Shown here piece after piece: positions 5,727 through 7,247 of a DNA stretch of 7,247 nt. Location: assembly GCF_902464545.1 (NCBI RefSeq), contig NZ_CABQJR010000042.1:1-7247 (forward strand). The letters are read 5' to 3'. The position numbers were made by a program, and so were the translations under genes. The notes under the pieces are model-generated. The model had not been told where the DNA came from. It saw only the letters and a program-made list of their open reading frames with translations, and did no database searches. How positions within the stretch are numbered: the stretch's first letter is position 1; every line of letters begins with the position of its first letter. The DNA comes from an uncultured Senegalimassilia sp. (lineage in GTDB: Bacteria; Actinomycetota; Coriobacteriia; Coriobacteriales; Eggerthellaceae).

Positions 5727-7247
5727 ATCGTGCAATATGCTACGCCTGCGTGCCGCTATACGCCATACGGCGAACAGCGTAACGGACGCAATGCCCACAA
5801 CCGCCCCCGGGATAAGCCCGGGCGTGAGATAGCGAAGCTCGAGGATGTTGTCACCGGTTTGCACCGGTATCCCCATCAGCCCGTCGTAAGCCGCCTGCAG
5901 CTCGACGGGCTGGCCGTTGACCGTGGCGGTCCAACCGTCCTCGTAGGGCTGGCTGATCACGAGCGTCTCGTCCTGGGCGGCGTTGAACGTGGCCGCAATC
6001 CGCCCGTTCTCGTAAGCGGAAAGCGCAAAACCGTCGGAATCGATGCGCGACAGCTGATCTTCCAGGATTTGCAGGTCCACGGTGCCGGCCTGCACCAGCT
6101 CGGCGGCGGGAACATCCCAGAACGCGGATTGCGCGTTCGTCACGGTGTCGTCCTCGAAGCGCAGCTCGTAAGGCTGCTCGGCTAGCGGTTTGATGGTCAC
6201 CTGCACGGATTGCCCGGCGCGCCCCCAGCCCAGGTACACCTGGTTGCACGACCCGCGCCCGCCGACGGTTTGCACGAGCGAGCCGTCGGCCCATACTTCG
6301 CACACGACGCCGCCTTCGTAATAGAGATCGTTCACGAACGCCGTCGGCGTGTACAGGTACACCGGGCCGTCAGCCGAAGGGGTCAGCGTGAACGTGCGCG
6401 CATCCTGGTCGCCGTCGCATTCCTGTACGTCGAGGGCGGAAAGCGCGCTCGCGTCATTGTCGGCTGCGTCGGCGAGCATGGCGTCCTGGTTGTCAAGCGG
6501 GCGCCCCTCTTGCCAGTCGACGTGTGCGCTGCCCGTGGTGCCCCAGCCCAGCGGCAGCGCAAGCTCGCTGCGGTATGCGCGCCACGTGCCGCGCAGCACG
6601 GCTCCTTCGGGCTCGGTCGCGGCAGGGGGCTGATCGTCCACGATGTCGGTGACGCCGAGCAGCGCGTCGGCGATGACGTTTGAGCTCATGTAATAGGTGC
6701 CGAACGGCGTGACCTTGCTATAGCCCAGGTCGTGCAGCAGCTGCTGGATGCGGTATTCCTGCGTGGAAGAGTAATGGTCGAACGTGCTCACGCCCAGCAC
6801 GAGCGCCATGTTGTCCGGCCCGTTGACCTTGCTGCCGCCCCAATACGGCGCGGCATTGCCCACGCGGGCGAAGGCGGAAGCGCCGGCCGCGTTGTCTGCG
6901 GCTGCGCCGTTGGCGTTGGAGGCGACGCCCGTCTTGGTTTCGATTGCGCTCGCGTCAGAGACGGCTTCGCTCCCTGCGGGCGCGCCGTCAAGCTGGCTGT
7001 AGAAGCTCTCCAGCTCCGTGAGCGTGTCGGTGTAGCCGCTGACCGTGTAGCGGCATCGCGAAAGCTGCGCCTGCGCGCTGAACACCTGCTCGCCGACGAA
7101 CACGCAGACCAGCGTGATGCATAACGCGGTACGCAAGATCGGTTGGGCTCCGTGGGGCGGGCAGCCGGCTCGGTTCGCGCTGGGGGAGGGGGGGTCGCGC
7201 ATGGCGTCTGCGTCCGCACGCTCGGCATCCGCCGTGCGGTCCGCCTG
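5718..7247 (-). CDS. YfhO-family membrane glycosyltransferase, C-terminal part (5' end outside window)
   Basis: The reading frame stays open to the right edge, so this is the C-terminal 509 residues of a longer protein. The Met codon at 7200-7202 is internal and not the true start: full-length YfhO proteins are roughly 850 residues or more, with many N-terminal membrane helices. The visible part begins with a charged Ala/Asp/Arg-rich loop. It continues with a membrane helix (about visible residues 37-60), then a large extracytoplasmic region, and ends with a last helix (about 477-497) and a basic tail, ARRRS. The stretch YEDGWTATVNG at about 435-445, with the nearby GDNILELRY, is the characteristic YfhO C-terminal beta domain. 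In Bacillus subtilis YfhO adds GlcNAc to lipoteichoic acid using lipid-linked sugar made by CsbB. The GT2 gene 117 bases downstream matches that pairing. The acceptor here is unknown. Confidence 0.88.
   Translation of the reverse strand, partial: QADRTADAERADADAMRDPPSPSANRAGCPPHGAQPILRTALCITLVCVFVGEQVFSAQAQLSRCRYTVSGYTDTLTELESFYSQLDGAPAGSEAVSDASAIETKTGVASNANGAAADNAAGASAFARVGNAAPYWGGSKVNGPDNMALVLGVSTFDHYSSTQEYRIQQLLHDLGYSKVTPFGTYYMSSNVIADALLGVTDIVDDQPPAATEPEGAVLRGTWRAYRSELALPLGWGTTGSAHVDWQEGRPLDNQDAMLADAADNDASALSALDVQECDGDQDARTFTLTPSADGPVYLYTPTAFVNDLYYEGGVVCEVWADGSLVQTVGGRGSCNQVYLGWGRAGQSVQVTIKPLAEQPYELRFEDDTVTNAQSAFWDVPAAELVQAGTVDLQILEDQLSRIDSDGFALSAYENGRIAATFNAAQDETLVISQPYEDGWTATVNGQPVELQAAYDGLMGIPVQTGDNILELRYLTPGLIPGAVVGIASVTLFAVWRIAARRRSILHDGE

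Noticed and set aside
7200..7202. ATG as true start of the YfhO-like gene
   Set aside because: The frame is open through to the window edge, no ribosome binding site precedes it, and the family needs a large N-terminal membrane region that must lie outside the window.

Overview
The window looks like a piece of a high-GC Gram-positive chromosome. It is most likely an anaerobic actinobacterium of the class Coriobacteriia (Eggerthellaceae-like). The reasons are the GC-rich codon use, an aldo/keto reductase carrying ferredoxin-type cysteines, the rlmB-yacP neighbourhood, and short GGGGACGG-core palindromic repeats that I recall from that group. The taxonomic call is an inference; no rRNA or other marker is present.

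Layout, left to right. A plus-strand aldo/keto reductase fused to a C-terminal 4Fe-4S domain (61-1104) is followed by a 577-base non-coding stretch that includes a strong GC hairpin. Next comes a TRIC/UPF0126-type seven-helix membrane protein with an unusual charged C-terminal tail (1682-2533) and its own terminator-like hairpin. A promoter with an extended -10 box then leads into rlmB, a 23S rRNA 2'-O-ribose methyltransferase (2728-3483). The next gene is a YacP/Rae1-like NYN-domain nuclease (3818-4357). The rlmB-yacP order matches the conserved pair of Firmicutes and points to a translation or ribosome-maintenance locus. Here the two genes are separated by about 330 bases holding three copies of a 27-base REP-like unit. 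Two of those copies form a perfect 27-bp inverted repeat.

On the minus strand, converging on yacP, lie a YfhO-family membrane protein (5718 to the right edge, with its N-terminal part outside the window) and, 117 bases downstream of it, a GtrB/CsbB-like polyprenyl-phosphate glycosyltransferase (4638-5600). This pairing fits a two-step system for envelope glycosylation. The GT2 enzyme would load a sugar on undecaprenyl phosphate inside the cell, and the YfhO-type enzyme would transfer it to a cell-surface acceptor outside. A tight GAAA-loop hairpin ends this unit. Between the two convergent units is a 280-base stretch with a 12-bp perfect inverted repeat around a 36-base loop.

I found no tRNA, rRNA, CRISPR array or intact insertion sequence. 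Nothing here is clearly a new system. The best leads are the REP-like cluster and flanking short repeats between rlmB and yacP, the structured element after yacP, and the tail of the TRIC-like protein.
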